From: Marinomonas sp. SBI8L
GTDB lineage: Bacteria > Pseudomonadota > Gammaproteobacteria > Pseudomonadales > Marinomonadaceae
DNA length: 64,000 nucleotides
Direction: 5' to 3'
Assembly (NCBI RefSeq): GCF_001624705.1
Contig: NZ_JSEO01000005.1
Span: forward strand, 248,001-312,000
Part shown: piece by piece, positions 7,305 through 16,811 of the stretch
How the letters are laid out: every line of letters starts with the position of its first letter
Numbering within the stretch: the first letter of the stretch is position 1
Notes under the pieces: model-generated
The model's database searches: none
What the model was told of the DNA's origin: nothing
The model's input: the letters and a program-made list of their open reading frames with translations, nothing else
Made by a program: the position numbers and the translations under genes

Positions 7305-8864
7305 CTAGTGCGTCGAGAAACGTCTAATAATAGAGTGCACATTACCCACGGTTTCTTCCAACTCAACCCCAGAAGCTAAAGTCTGTTCGGCAATACCTTT
7401 GGTGTGATTCGCCCCATTAGAGATATCAGTTACCTGTTGGTTGATGTGATCTGTCATGGCACTTTGCTCTTCAACCGAGGCTGAGATTTGCAATGTCATA
7501 TCCAAAATTTCTTTCACTGCGCCATTAATTTGGTTTAGAGAAGAACGTGTTTCACCCACTATGCTGACACCTTGCTTGGCAACTTCTTCACCTTGCTGAG
7601 AAACCGTGACAGCACTTTGTGCTCGTGATGAAAGTACTTGAATAACTTCATGTATTTTCTCTGTGGATTCTCTGGTTTTAAGAGATAAAGACCGTACTTC
7701 ATCCGCCACCACACTAAAGCCTCGGCCATGCTCGCCGGCTCTCGCAGCCTCAATGGCTGCATTTAATGCCAGTAAATTAGTTTGGTCAGCAATCATAGAA
7801 ATGAGATCTGCCGCTTCGCCAATTTCTTCTGTGGATTGCGCTAACTCTTTAATGGTTATCGCGATGTCTTCTACGGATTGGCTAAGTTTATCTATGACTT
7901 GCAGTGCATCGGTTGCCAACTGACTCCCCGTATCAACATGCGTCAACGCGCCTTGGGCATTAACCGTATTGCTTTGCACTATATTGGTGATTTCTTCGAT
8001 GGCGCTCGCCATTTGATCAATGGCACTGGCGACTTCTTGAGTGGCTGTGTTTTGCTGGTAAATGGCAACATTGGTTTGATTAACCTGATCTTTCGCTTCG
8101 TGGGCTATCTTGCCCAATCCTGCCGCTGAATCTTCTATACGAGTTAAAGAGGTGCGATTACGGGCAATTTCACAGGCAAAAGCCAATTTGGCTCTGGCTT
8201 GGTGACCGCTTTCATCAAAGTAGGTTTGCGCGACTAAAGCGTTGCTATAAGTACCTTGGTTCATGTCACATAATTGCTGCCACTGAGATTTAGCTTTAAG
8301 CCCCTGCCAAACGCTCGCGATCAAGGTTCCAGCAAGTGCAATGCCAGCCGCTCCTGTACCTGAAGTTGTATATAAAAGCCCAGCACTGGCCAAACCTGGC
8401 ACTAGCATAGGTAAGCTTTTTGCCAATCCCATTTGTAGGCTGTGCAACAGGCTGCGAGCGGCTTTACCTTGACTTAATCTTTTATAAACTTTTGTCGCTC
8501 GAGCCTTTTCTGCTTCACTGGCATTAATACGAACGGACTCATAACCCACAACTTTATCGCCTTCGTAAACAGGCGTCACAAAGGCACTTACCCAATAATA
8601 ATCACCATTTTTACGCTTATTCTTAACCAAGCCCATCCAGACTTTTCCCTCTTTAAGGGTACGCCACATTTCAGCAAAAGCAGCTTTAGGCATATCTGCA
8701 TGACGAATTAGATTATGTGGTTGGCCTATCAATTCTTCTCTTTCATAACCGCTGACAGCAGCAAAAGCATCGTTACAATAAACGATATAGCCTTTTGTAT
8801 CTGTGGCTGAAATAAGCCTATCTTGCTCAGAAAAGCGATATTCTTGTGGGGATTGAGCTGTCAT
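7305..8864 (-). CDS. methyl-accepting chemotaxis protein, Aer-like with N-terminal PAS domain
   Basis: 519 residues. Residues 10-120 are a PAS domain of the Aer type ([16 protein letters not shown], then [14 protein letters not shown], then KNRKRNG-like [12 protein letters not shown]). A short hydrophobic hairpin of two segments follows near residues 150-190, with no large periplasmic domain. The last 250 residues are the cytoplasmic signalling domain with the conserved tip [20 protein letters not shown]. Aer-type receptors sense redox or energy state through FAD bound to the PAS domain and steer the flagellar motor through CheA/CheW; FAD binding here is inferred. The stop codon abuts MITE copy 1. 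No other chemotaxis gene is nearby. Confidence 0.92.
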   Translation of the reverse strand: MTAQSPQEYRFSEQDRLISATDTKGYIVYCNDAFAAVSGYEREELIGQPHNLIRHADMPKAAFAEMWRTLKEGKVWMGLVKNKRKNGDYYWVSAFVTPVYEGDKVVGYESVRINASEAEKARATKVYKRLSQGKAARSLLHSLQMGLAKSLPMLVPGLASAGLLYTTSGTGAAGIALAGTLIASVWQGLKAKSQWQQLCDMNQGTYSNALVAQTYFDESGHQARAKLAFACEIARNRTSLTRIEDSAAGLGKIAHEAKDQVNQTNVAIYQQNTATQEVASAIDQMASAIEEITNIVQSNTVNAQGALTHVDTGSQLATDALQVIDKLSQSVEDIAITIKELAQSTEEIGEAADLISMIADQTNLLALNAAIEAARAGEHGRGFSVVADEVRSLSLKTRESTEKIHEVIQVLSSRAQSAVTVSQQGEEVAKQGVSIVGETRSSLNQINGAVKEILDMTLQISASVEEQSAMTDHINQQVTDISNGANHTKGIAEQTLASGVELEETVGNVHSIIRRFSTH

Positions 8865-9180
8865 CTATCTACCTGCAATTAAAATAATATCCATAATCAA
8901 TTTCTGCGCTATCCATACTTAACTAAATAGTTGATTTGCTTGATTGTAATAGCGACAAAAGCCACTAGATCCACGACAAAGCGCTATTAAACTTATTGAT
9001 ATAACACAAAGAAATCGTCTTTATTTTTATAACTGGCGATTATATATGATGAAATATTAGCCACATAATTCACAAAATTTATAGTGAATGTCATACAGGT
9101 TTATCTAAATGATTTAGTTAAATCAGAAACACAATCCATGTGTATTTGTAGATAAATTAAGAAAGGATATTTATTTTTCT
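8865..9180. other. 316-bp AT-rich gap, upstream of the chemoreceptor gene
   Basis: This should hold the promoter of the leftward chemoreceptor gene and the 3' end of the GNAT transcript. I see no convincing hairpin, repeat, operator or small coding frame in it. Confidence 0.5.
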
Positions 9181-9672
9181 CTAATCAATTGATTGGATTT
9201 GGTGACGCATTCTATAAGCGTGCAATACATCAAAACCTGCGCCTTCATAAAAGCCCAGATTTTCTTTTAGCTTTGAAATTCTAGGGGCAGAGAAATCAAT
9301 ACAAGACCAGCCTTTTTGTTGCCCGTACTGCTTCACTTCTTCCATCAGTTTAGCCCCTATTCCAGTGGATCTGACAACAGGTGAAACATAGAACTCTTGG
9401 ATCATGCCAACCTGCCCTCCTCCGTTGAGAGAGTAGGATTCACTTAGGGTAGCGACAGCAGAGAGTACGCCATCTACAAAGCCTAAAATGGCAAAATATT
9501 GGCCAGCTCTAATCATTTCATAACAACGATTAGAGGTGCTTTCTATATTAATATCAATGCGTTTTGTTTTGGTCAGATCACTTAATTCAATGGTTAATAA
9601 AATGACTAAGAGACCTATATTTTCTGCGTCTTCAGTCGTGGCAGGCCTAAAGTAAATCTTCCTATGATCCAT
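9181..9672 (-). CDS. GNAT-family N-acetyltransferase
   Basis: 163 residues. The fold is recognisable from the N-terminal FRPATTEDAENIG, the central strand MIQEFYVSPVVRSTGIGAKL, which carries the acetyl-CoA pyrophosphate loop (R-S-T-G-I-G), and the C-terminal FYEGAGFDV segment. It transfers an acetyl group from acetyl-CoA to an amine, but the substrate cannot be read from sequence. AGGAC precedes the ATG. It is a single-gene unit between two long AT-rich gaps, and the context gives no hint of partners. Confidence 0.85.
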   Translation of the reverse strand: MDHRKIYFRPATTEDAENIGLLVILLTIELSDLTKTKRIDINIESTSNRCYEMIRAGQYFAILGFVDGVLSAVATLSESYSLNGGGQVGMIQEFYVSPVVRSTGIGAKLMEEVKQYGQQKGWSCIDFSAPRISKLKENLGFYEGAGFDVLHAYRMRHQIQSID

Positions 9673-10070
9673 AGTAAGCAGTCCTAACAGATAAACTAAT
9701 GCGGATATAAGTACCTAAATAACAGGTATCTATTTGAGATATAAAAAGTCTGACAAAGGCAAGGAGGCTAATCAATAGTTTCGTTATTTTCCCGTCTTCT
9801 CACTACATTTTTTTACAGTTTCGCTTTATTAATCGACGCAAATAGACAGATTAATATTCTAAAAACGACAATTGTTGAAATAGTTCTAAATTCATAAAAT
9901 TTTTTAGTCTCATTAAATAGGCTAGTTCAGTTTCACTTATTCAACAGCTTAATTTAGTTTCAATAAAATTTAATGCATAAAATATATATCAGTATTCGGG
10001 CACTAATTTTATAATTCTGGATCATAGTAAAAGTACAGTTTGTGAATTAATTAACAGTAAATGAGTATGT
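9673..10070. other. 398-bp AT-rich gap between divergent genes
   Basis: The region should carry the promoters of the leftward GNAT gene and of the rightward thioredoxin-like gene. An AAGGAGG-like word near 9760 has no start codon behind it. No hairpin, repeat or conserved RNA was recognised. Confidence 0.45.
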
Positions 10071-10628
10071 ATGATTTTAACCGCTAAGATACGCAACATA
10101 TTTAACCAAGTATTACCTACCTCTTTACTCGCTTTTTTGCTGTTACATGCAACGCCTTCTAAAGCAGATGTTTTTGCAGCAGCAGACGCGCCTATGGCTC
10201 CTAAAGCGGAGGTATCTTTACCTTTAGTGACCGACGCAAAACTCACTGAAAAGAGCATGCGCTTAGTTGACTATAAAGGTAAGACGCTATTAGTGGATTT
10301 TTGGGCATCTTGGTGTGGTCCTTGTCGTGCATCTTTCCCTTGGATGAACGAAATGCAGGCAAAATATCAGGACCAAGGTTTTGAAGTGGTGGCAATTAAT
10401 CTGGATTTACGCCCTGAACTGGCACTTGGTTTCTTAACCAAGATTCCAGCGAACTTTCCCGTTTTACTTGATGAAGATGCTCAACTACCTGACGCTTTTA
10501 ACGTAATAGGAATGCCCACCAGCTATTTAATCGACAAAGAAGGTCGCCTTAGAGCTCAACATGTCGGCTTCCAAGAAGCGAGAGTGGCAGAGTATGAAGC
10601 GGCAATACAAATGCTGTTAGCAGAATAA
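10071..10628 (+). CDS. TlpA/ResA-like thioredoxin-fold protein, periplasmic
   Basis: 185 residues. A signal peptide or anchor covers residues 1-33 (hydrophobic VLPTSLLAFLLLHATPSKA, likely cleaved after A-K-A or S-K-A). The thioredoxin domain contains LVDFWASWCGPCRASFPWM with the redox-active W-C-G-P-C and the cis-Pro segment VIGMPTSYLID. Such proteins reduce or oxidise disulfides in the periplasm, for example in cytochrome c maturation or for copper centres; the client is unknown. It stands alone, followed by a strong terminator. Confidence 0.9.
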   Translation: MILTAKIRNIFNQVLPTSLLAFLLLHATPSKADVFAAADAPMAPKAEVSLPLVTDAKLTEKSMRLVDYKGKTLLVDFWASWCGPCRASFPWMNEMQAKYQDQGFEVVAINLDLRPELALGFLTKIPANFPVLLDEDAQLPDAFNVIGMPTSYLIDKEGRLRAQHVGFQEARVAEYEAAIQMLLAE

Positions 10629-10680
10629 TTCTTAGCAAAACAAGGACAAGCCGTTTAAAGCTTAAAACTGATGACTAAAA

Positions 10681-10715
10681 ATACCGATATGTTTTATGCA
10701 TATCGGTATTTTTTT
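10681..10715 (+). terminator. intrinsic terminator after the thioredoxin-like gene
   Basis: ATACCGATATG (10681-10691) pairs perfectly with CATATCGGTAT (10699-10709) across seven bases, followed by a T7 run. Confidence 0.92.
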
Positions 10716-10833
10716 GGCTAAGACACACTTTCTTGCTTGTTTTTTAACCAGAATAGACTATTAATCGACATTCTTTGGTTGTTTTTTAGTCAATTAGGTT
10801 CGATACTTAAAAAGTGTACCCTGAGGTTGCGTT

Positions 10834-11148
10834 ATGGAAATTAACTCTTCATCAAGTTCAATGAATCAATATTTCTCACCTAGACAGCAGCCTAGTGAGA
10901 AGATAGCTTATGGTATCGGCCAAGCGAATCGAGACGAGGTGTCTCTGTCAGATAAGGCTAAGTTTATGCAGATGCGTGAACAAAATAGGCAGGATGACAT
11001 TAGTTTGCTAAATGGTAACGAACCTGAAGACGAGCCTTCTGATGAGGCTATCCGTGTCACTAGTACAATAGGAAGAAATGCAGCAGCCGGCAATTACACC
11101 CGAGCTGAAGCGATGGAAATTTACCGCTCAATTCAAAATCTTCTTTAA
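10834..11148 (+). CDS. hypothetical protein, small and polar
   Basis: 104 residues that I do not recognise as a family. The N-terminus is Ser-rich and looks disordered (residues 1-30), the middle contains DEVSLSDKAKFMQMRE, and the last 30 residues (NYTRAEAMEIYRSIQNLL) are likely helical. The V-S-L-S-D-K-A pattern recalls small flagellar regulators such as FlgM, but the match is too short to name it. Codon use and flanking terminators on both sides (10681-10715 and 11176-11211) support a real, monocistronic gene. It is soluble, with no signal peptide or membrane segment. Confidence 0.65.
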   Translation: MEINSSSSSMNQYFSPRQQPSEKIAYGIGQANRDEVSLSDKAKFMQMREQNRQDDISLLNGNEPEDEPSDEAIRVTSTIGRNAAAGNYTRAEAMEIYRSIQNLL

Positions 11149-11175
11149 TCTCTACAAGCTATATAAGATATTTTT

Positions 11176-11211
11176 AAAAAGTGATCTTAACCATTCTAAG
11201 ATCACTTTTTT
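11176..11211. terminator. bidirectional terminator between convergent genes
   Basis: AAAAAGTGATCTTA (11176-11189) and TAAGATCACTTTTT (11197-11210) pair perfectly, with A- and T-runs at both sides, so it can stop both the small hypothetical gene and ubiK. Confidence 0.92.
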
Positions 11212-11226
11212 GTGAGACTGACACTA

Positions 11227-11475
11227 TTACTTGTCTTGCAGCTGCTCTTCTAGTTTCTTCATTCTTTCTTCTAGCTCAATCACACGGTCTCTGTATTTTG
11301 CCAACATAGCCGCTTGAATCTCGAAATCTTCACGGGAAACAAGGTCCATTTTGTCTAATGTCGATTTAGCAAGTTGCTGTACTTGAGCTTGGATTTCTTT
11401 GCTCGGTAACTTGCTAAGTTGTGAAGCGGTTTCCCCTAGGGTGCTTCCTACTTGCTTAATAAAATCATCGATCAC
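11227..11475 (-). CDS. ubiK: ubiquinone biosynthesis accessory factor UbiK (YqiC family)
   Basis: 82 residues starting at GTG 11475. I prefer this to the ATG at 11490 because AAGGAG sits six bases before the GTG, the ATG has no well-spaced site, and the protein then begins M-I-D-D like other UbiK/YqiC proteins. The second half (LDLVSREDFEIQ-like MDLVSREDFEIQAAML, then a heptad coiled coil to the C-terminus) is diagnostic of the family. UbiK forms a homotrimer or a complex with UbiJ that supports aerobic ubiquinone synthesis, probably by presenting lipid intermediates. It is divergent from glnK, a pairing also seen in pseudomonads. Confidence 0.88.
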   Translation of the reverse strand: MIDDFIKQVGSTLGETASQLSKLPSKEIQAQVQQLAKSTLDKMDLVSREDFEIQAAMLAKYRDRVIELEERMKKLEEQLQDK

Positions 11476-12248
<773 letters not shown>

Positions 12249-12301
12249 ACCGCCGCGCATCATCTTTAGCAGTCTTATATTAGCCTTTAGGGGGGCGAAA
12301 C

Positions 12302-13567
12302 ATGCAAGATCAAATATTTCATTTACAATATGCCATGGACACTTTTTACTTCTTAGTCTGTGGTGCACTCGTTATGTGGATGGCAGCAGGCTTTGCCATG
12401 TTAGAAGCAGGCCTAGTCCGCTCAAAAAACACCACAGAAATTCTAACTAAAAACGTCGCGTTATTTGCTATCTCTTGCATTATGTATCTGGTTTGCGGTT
12501 ACGCCATCATGTACGGCGGCGACATATTCTTATCAGGTATTCAAAATGTAGATGTAGATGCCACACTAGGTGACTTCTCAGGCCGTGAAGATGGCTTTGA
12601 AGGCGGCTCTATCTACTCAGGCGCTTCTGACTTCTTCTTCCAAGTCGTATTCGTTGCAACCGCTATGTCAATTGTCTCTGGTGCTGTGGCTGAACGTATG
12701 AAGCTTTGGGCATTCCTCGCTTTCGCTGTTGTTATGACAGGTGTTATCTACCCTATGGAAGGTAACTGGACTTGGGGTGGCGGTTCTGTATTCGGTCTTT
12801 ATAGCCTTGGCGACATCGGCTTCACTGACTTTGCAGGCTCAGGCATTGTACACATGGCAGGTGCTGCAGCAGCATTAGCGGGTGTATTGGTACTAGGCGC
12901 TCGTAAAGGTAAGTATGGCCCTAAAGGTGAAGTACGAGCGATTCCTGGTGCGAACCTACCACTTGCAACACTAGGTACATTCATCCTATGGATGGGTTGG
13001 TTCGGCTTTAACGGTGGTTCTGTACTTAAGCTTGGCGATATTGCGAGTGCAAACTCTGTTGCCATGGTTTTCCTTAATACCAATACAGCGGCTGCTGGTG
13101 GCGCTGTTGCAGCCATGTTACTAGCACGTATTTTATTCGGCAAAGCGGATTTAACCATGCTGTTAAACGGTGCATTAGCAGGTCTAGTTGCTATCACAGC
13201 CGGTCCTGATACTCCTACAGCACTCGGTGCAACCTTGATTGGTGCAGTCGGTGGTTTGATTGTTGTTGTCTCTATTCTGACGCTAGATAAGCTGAAAATT
13301 GATGATCCAGTTGGTGCTATCTCAGTTCACGGTGTAGCAGGTCTTTGGGGTCTTCTAGCAGTGCCTCTAACAAACGACGGCGTTACCTTTGGTGCTCAGC
13401 TAATTGGTGCAGCCACTATCTTCACTTGGGTATTTGGTACTAGCCTAGTGGTTTGGTTCGTTATCAAAGCGGTTATCGGTATCCGTGTCACAGAGGAAGA
13501 AGAATACGAAGGTGTTGATCTATCTGAATGTGGTATGGAAGCTTACCCAGAGTTCACAAAGAACTAA
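12302..13567 (+). CDS. amtB: ammonium transporter AmtB
   Basis: 421 residues with about 11 membrane helices and no cleavable signal peptide; it starts at MDTFYFLVCGALVMWMA-like sequence after ten residues. The twin pore histidines are present, at about residue 184 (SGIVHMAGAA) and 343 (AISVHGVAGLWG). The early FAMLEAGLVRSKN signature is present. It lacks the N-terminal signal sequence found in E. coli AmtB, as in some relatives. It conducts ammonium or ammonia across the inner membrane and is gated by GlnK, encoded just upstream. A GGGGGG-rich ribosome site precedes the ATG. Confidence 0.97.
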   Translation: MQDQIFHLQYAMDTFYFLVCGALVMWMAAGFAMLEAGLVRSKNTTEILTKNVALFAISCIMYLVCGYAIMYGGDIFLSGIQNVDVDATLGDFSGREDGFEGGSIYSGASDFFFQVVFVATAMSIVSGAVAERMKLWAFLAFAVVMTGVIYPMEGNWTWGGGSVFGLYSLGDIGFTDFAGSGIVHMAGAAAALAGVLVLGARKGKYGPKGEVRAIPGANLPLATLGTFILWMGWFGFNGGSVLKLGDIASANSVAMVFLNTNTAAAGGAVAAMLLARILFGKADLTMLLNGALAGLVAITAGPDTPTALGATLIGAVGGLIVVVSILTLDKLKIDDPVGAISVHGVAGLWGLLAVPLTNDGVTFGAQLIGAATIFTWVFGTSLVVWFVIKAVIGIRVTEEEEYEGVDLSECGMEAYPEFTKN

Positions 13568-13599
13568 TCGCTTCTCAAGTTAAGTCTCAACATGTGTTT

Positions 13600-13629
13600 A
13601 GAGTGACTCTGCCTCATTAGGGTTACTCT
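13600..13629. other. stem-loop containing a 21-nt sequence repeated near 24285
   Basis: AGAGTGAC (13600-13607) pairs with GTTACTCT (13622-13629), one G-T pair. The loop side contains TGACTCTGCCTCATTAGGG, which recurs with one change at 24285-24305. It is the first hairpin after amtB. Confidence 0.4.
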
Positions 13630-13631
13630 TC

Positions 13632-13660
13632 ACAAAAGCACAAAGCACAAAGCACAAAAG
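13632..13660 (+). repeat. short tandem repeat of AGCACAA
   Basis: Four imperfect units of CACAAAG/AGCACAA lie head to tail between amtB and urtA. Seven-base units of this kind can slip during replication; no function is evident. Confidence 0.6.
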
Positions 13661-13691
13661 TTAAAGCCCAGCTTTCATGGGTGGGCTTTAA
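13661..13691. terminator. probable terminator hairpin between amtB and urtA
   Basis: TTAAAGCCCA (13661-13670) and TGGGCTTTAA (13682-13691) pair perfectly over an 11-base loop. The T-tract is weak, so confidence is moderate. Confidence 0.55.
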
Positions 13692-13757
13692 CCTCTCTTC
13701 TATTAGCTTTAAAACGTAGTTTTTCTTTTCCTTTTAATTACTTAGGACGTATTACTC

Positions 13758-15041
13758 ATGCAAGTTAAAAACCTAATCACAAGTTTAACCTTAGTTGCTT
13801 CTAGTGTTTTTTCGATCAATGCATTAGCAAGCGATACCATCAAGGTCGGCGTACTTCACTCCTTATCTGGCACCATGGCTATCAGTGAAACCACGCTGAA
13901 AGACACAGTGCTCATGATGGTAGAAGAGCAAAATAAAAAAGGCGGTTTATTGGGTAAGAAGCTTGAAGCTGTGGTGGTAGACCCGGCTTCAAATTGGCCT
14001 TTATTTGCGGAGAAAGCACGCGAGCTTCTCACAGAAGCTGAAGTGGATGTCATCTTTGGTGGCTGGACTTCTGTTTCTCGAAAATCCGTATTACCTGTTA
14101 TCGAAGAGCTAAATGGTTTGATGTTTTACCCGGTTCAATACGAAGGGGAAGAGTCCTCTAAAAATGTATTTTACACAGGCGCATCACCTAACCAGCAAGC
14201 CATTCCAGCCGTTAATTACTTGAAAGATGAATTGGAAGTTGAACGTTGGGTATTAGCTGGCACCGATTACGTTTACCCAAGAACCACTAACAAAATACTA
14301 GAAGCTTATTTGACTAGCCTTGGGGTTGCCAAAGAAGACATCATGATCAACTACACGCCATTTGGTCACTCTGATTGGCAGTCGATCGTGTCTGATATTA
14401 AGAAGTTTGGTAGCCAAGGTAAGAAAACCGCGGTTGTCTCCACTATCAATGGCGATGCCAACCTCCCTTTCTATAAAGAACTAGGTAATCAGGGCCTTAA
14501 CTCAGAAGACATTCCGGTAGTGGCATTCTCCGTGGGTGAAGAAGAGCTTTCTGGCTTGGATACCACACCATTAGTAGGACACCTAGCCGCTTGGAACTAC
14601 TTCCAAAGTGTCGAGACAGATTCTAACGATGAGTTTATCGAGCTTTGGCGTGCCTTCACGAAGAACCCAGAACGTGTCACCAACGACCCAATGGAAGCCA
14701 CTTATATTGGCTTTAACATGTGGGCGAATGCCGTGACAGAAGCGGGCACAACAGATGTGAATGCAGTTGAACAAGCCATGATAGGCCAAGAAGCAAGTAA
14801 CCTAACTGGGGGTACTGCGCTAATGAATAAAAACCATCATTTGAGCAAGCCCGTACTCATTGGTGAAATCCAAGATGATGGTCAATTTGAGGTTGTGTGG
14901 GAAACAGACAGTACCGTTGCAGGGGACGCATGGTCTGACTTTTTACCCGGCTCAAAAGATCTTATTTCCGACTGGACAGCCCCACTTAAGTGCGGCAATT
15001 ACAATGTCCAAACTAAAACCTGCTCAGGTAAGACACTATAA
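13758..15041 (+). CDS. urtA: urea ABC transporter substrate-binding protein UrtA
   Basis: 427 residues with a signal peptide at 1-25 (LITSLTLVASSVFSINALA^SD). The mature part is a branched-chain amino-acid-type binding protein: IKVGVLHSLSGTMAISE, then GGWTSVSRKSVLPVIE, LMFYPVQYEGEESS and NYFQSVET, all typical of UrtA/AmiC-like urea receptors. It binds urea in the periplasm and hands it to UrtBC. It is first in the cluster urtABCDE and directly follows glnK-amtB, so regulation by nitrogen status is likely. A terminator hairpin lies between urtA and urtB, which would let the receptor be made in excess. Confidence 0.95.
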   Translation: MQVKNLITSLTLVASSVFSINALASDTIKVGVLHSLSGTMAISETTLKDTVLMMVEEQNKKGGLLGKKLEAVVVDPASNWPLFAEKARELLTEAEVDVIFGGWTSVSRKSVLPVIEELNGLMFYPVQYEGEESSKNVFYTGASPNQQAIPAVNYLKDELEVERWVLAGTDYVYPRTTNKILEAYLTSLGVAKEDIMINYTPFGHSDWQSIVSDIKKFGSQGKKTAVVSTINGDANLPFYKELGNQGLNSEDIPVVAFSVGEEELSGLDTTPLVGHLAAWNYFQSVETDSNDEFIELWRAFTKNPERVTNDPMEATYIGFNMWANAVTEAGTTDVNAVEQAMIGQEASNLTGGTALMNKNHHLSKPVLIGEIQDDGQFEVVWETDSTVAGDAWSDFLPGSKDLISDWTAPLKCGNYNVQTKTCSGKTL

Positions 15042-15100
15042 ATTTACCAACAGGCATGAGCAGTCATGATGCTGGCTAACGCCTAATTCATGCTTTTTAA

Positions 15101-15148
15101 GCCACAAGCCCTTAAACCACCATCTGCGGTGGGCTTGTGGCCTTTTTT
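15101..15148 (+). terminator. intrinsic terminator or attenuator between urtA and urtB
   Basis: GCCACAAGCCC (15101-15111) pairs with GGGCTTGTGGC (15131-15141), with an inner ACC/GGT stem in the loop, followed by TTTTTT (15143-15148). It sits upstream of the urtB start, so partial read-through would set the urtA:urtBCDE ratio. Confidence 0.9.
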
Positions 15149-15179
15149 ACTCTCTTCACTTTTTCAAAGGAGTGATTTT

Positions 15180-16811
15180 TTGAAGCAGTTCCAGAACCTC
15201 ATTTACGGTTTAATAGCCTGTTTTAGTTTTGCTTTTTTTTCAGTTTATGCCGTTGCCAATGATAGCCAATCTGCTAAGGCGAAATCAGACACTGAATTAC
15301 TTGTCGCGTTAACCCAAGTAAAACTAAAACAAATGAACCCGCTGTTAGACCAAATTAAAAGTAGCCAAGCCCAAACCGCTCTCCCTATATTTAAAACCCT
15401 TTTAGAAGGACGCTTGTATTATGTTAGGTCAGGTAAACACCTGATCCAAATGCAAAAGATAGGGAAAGAAAAACACTATTTTGAATTAGAAAGCGCTACC
15501 GCCTTACCTCACTTAACGAAAAAACTTGTCAAAAAAGTCAAACTCAACAATAGCGTACGCCGTTATCTGAGAAGCGCGATTGCCGAACTTGAATTAAGCC
15601 ATCCTGACGCAAAAATAAGAGCCGCGGCGCTACAGAGCTTATTAAGCAACCTAGAGACAAACCTACAAGTAACAATTGAGAAAAGACGAGCACTCGAAAC
15701 AGACAACAAGGTCATCGACTTATTAGATGTTGCCCTTAACCTCTACCAACTCAAGCAATCTGAGTCAGCCGCACTGCAAATTAAAGCCATAGAACAACTC
15801 GCCTCACGCCTTGAAATCCCGGTTAAAAACCAACTCACAACAGTCGCTGAGACAAGCCCTGATCCGGCCGTTAAACAAGCTGCGTTTGATGCTCTAAAAG
15901 AAATAGAACATAGCACTAATCGATATGAACTCGTGGATCAGCTGTTTTTCGGCTTAAGTCTTGGTTCAGTACTCTTACTGGCCTCTATTGGTCTTGCCAT
16001 TACCTTTGGTGTCATGGGTGTCATTAATATGGCCCATGGAGAAATGATCATGCTTGGGGCTTACACTACTTATGTGGTGCAGTTACTCATGCCAAACCAT
16101 ATCGATTATTCACTTTGGGTCGCTATTCCTGCGGCTTTCATGGTGTCGGGTTTAATGGGCGTCATTATAGAAAGGGGTGTTATACGCCACCTACATGGCC
16201 GACCTCTTGAAACCTTACTGGCTACCTTTGGTATTAGCCTTATTTTGCAACAGCTAGTGCGTTCTGTTTTTAGTCCGCTTAATAGACAAGTTTTTAGTCC
16301 CAGCTGGATGACTGGCTCATTAGAAATCAACCCGATTCTTTCGCTCACTCTCAACCGCTTATACATACTCGCATTTGCCTTAATTGTCTTCTTTGCCCTA
16401 CTCACTCTACTACGCAAAACCTCCTTAGGTTTGAATGTGAGAGCGGTTTCTCAAAACCGTAATATGGCAAAAGCCATGGGCGTCAAAACGGGCTGGGTAG
16501 ATGCCATGACCTTTGGCTTAGGCTCAGGCATTGCTGGCATTGCCGGAGTGGCCCTATCTCAACTGACCAACGTAGGCCCAAATTTAGGCCAAGCCTATAT
16601 TATCGACTCCTTTATGGTGGTGGTCTTTGGTGGCGTAGGTAACTTATTTGGTACCTTAGTAGCGGCCTTCTCCTTAGGCATCGCGACCAAGTTTTTAGAG
16701 CCTGTGACAGGTGCTGTTTTAGCCGCCATTATTGTCTTGGTCTTTATCATCCTCTTTATTCAGAAGCGCCCTAAAGGTCTCTTCCCTCAAAAAGGGAGGG
16801 CAGCAGAATGA
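15180..16811 (+). CDS. urtB: urea ABC transporter permease UrtB
   Basis: 543 residues from a TTG at 15180. AAAGGAG lies seven bases upstream, and the protein then opens with a proper signal peptide (MKQFQNLIYGLIACFSFAFF, cleavage near V-A-N). The in-frame ATG at 15090 would place a terminator hairpin inside the coding region, so I reject it. Residues 30-250 form the large helical periplasmic domain found in UrtB; residues about 250-540 are the LivH-type permease with the segment GVMGVINMAHGEMIMLGAY. It pairs with UrtC in the inner membrane. It overlaps urtC by four bases (ATGA). Confidence 0.93.
   Translation: MKQFQNLIYGLIACFSFAFFSVYAVANDSQSAKAKSDTELLVALTQVKLKQMNPLLDQIKSSQAQTALPIFKTLLEGRLYYVRSGKHLIQMQKIGKEKHYFELESATALPHLTKKLVKKVKLNNSVRRYLRSAIAELELSHPDAKIRAAALQSLLSNLETNLQVTIEKRRALETDNKVIDLLDVALNLYQLKQSESAALQIKAIEQLASRLEIPVKNQLTTVAETSPDPAVKQAAFDALKEIEHSTNRYELVDQLFFGLSLGSVLLLASIGLAITFGVMGVINMAHGEMIMLGAYTTYVVQLLMPNHIDYSLWVAIPAAFMVSGLMGVIIERGVIRHLHGRPLETLLATFGISLILQQLVRSVFSPLNRQVFSPSWMTGSLEINPILSLTLNRLYILAFALIVFFALLTLLRKTSLGLNVRAVSQNRNMAKAMGVKTGWVDAMTFGLGSGIAGIAGVALSQLTNVGPNLGQAYIIDSFMVVVFGGVGNLFGTLVAAFSLGIATKFLEPVTGAVLAAIIVLVFIILFIQKRPKGLFPQKGRAAE

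Noticed and set aside
12799-13197. 132-residue frame antisense to amtB
   Set aside because: It lies fully inside amtB on the other strand and its composition is that of a shadow of membrane-helix codons.
13632-13660. CRISPR-like repeat
   Set aside because: The units are seven bases with no spacers; this is a simple tandem repeat.
15090-15179. Upstream ATG of the urtB frame as the true start
   Set aside because: It would place an intrinsic terminator in the coding region and would put 30 atypical residues before the signal peptide; TTG 15180 has the better ribosome site.
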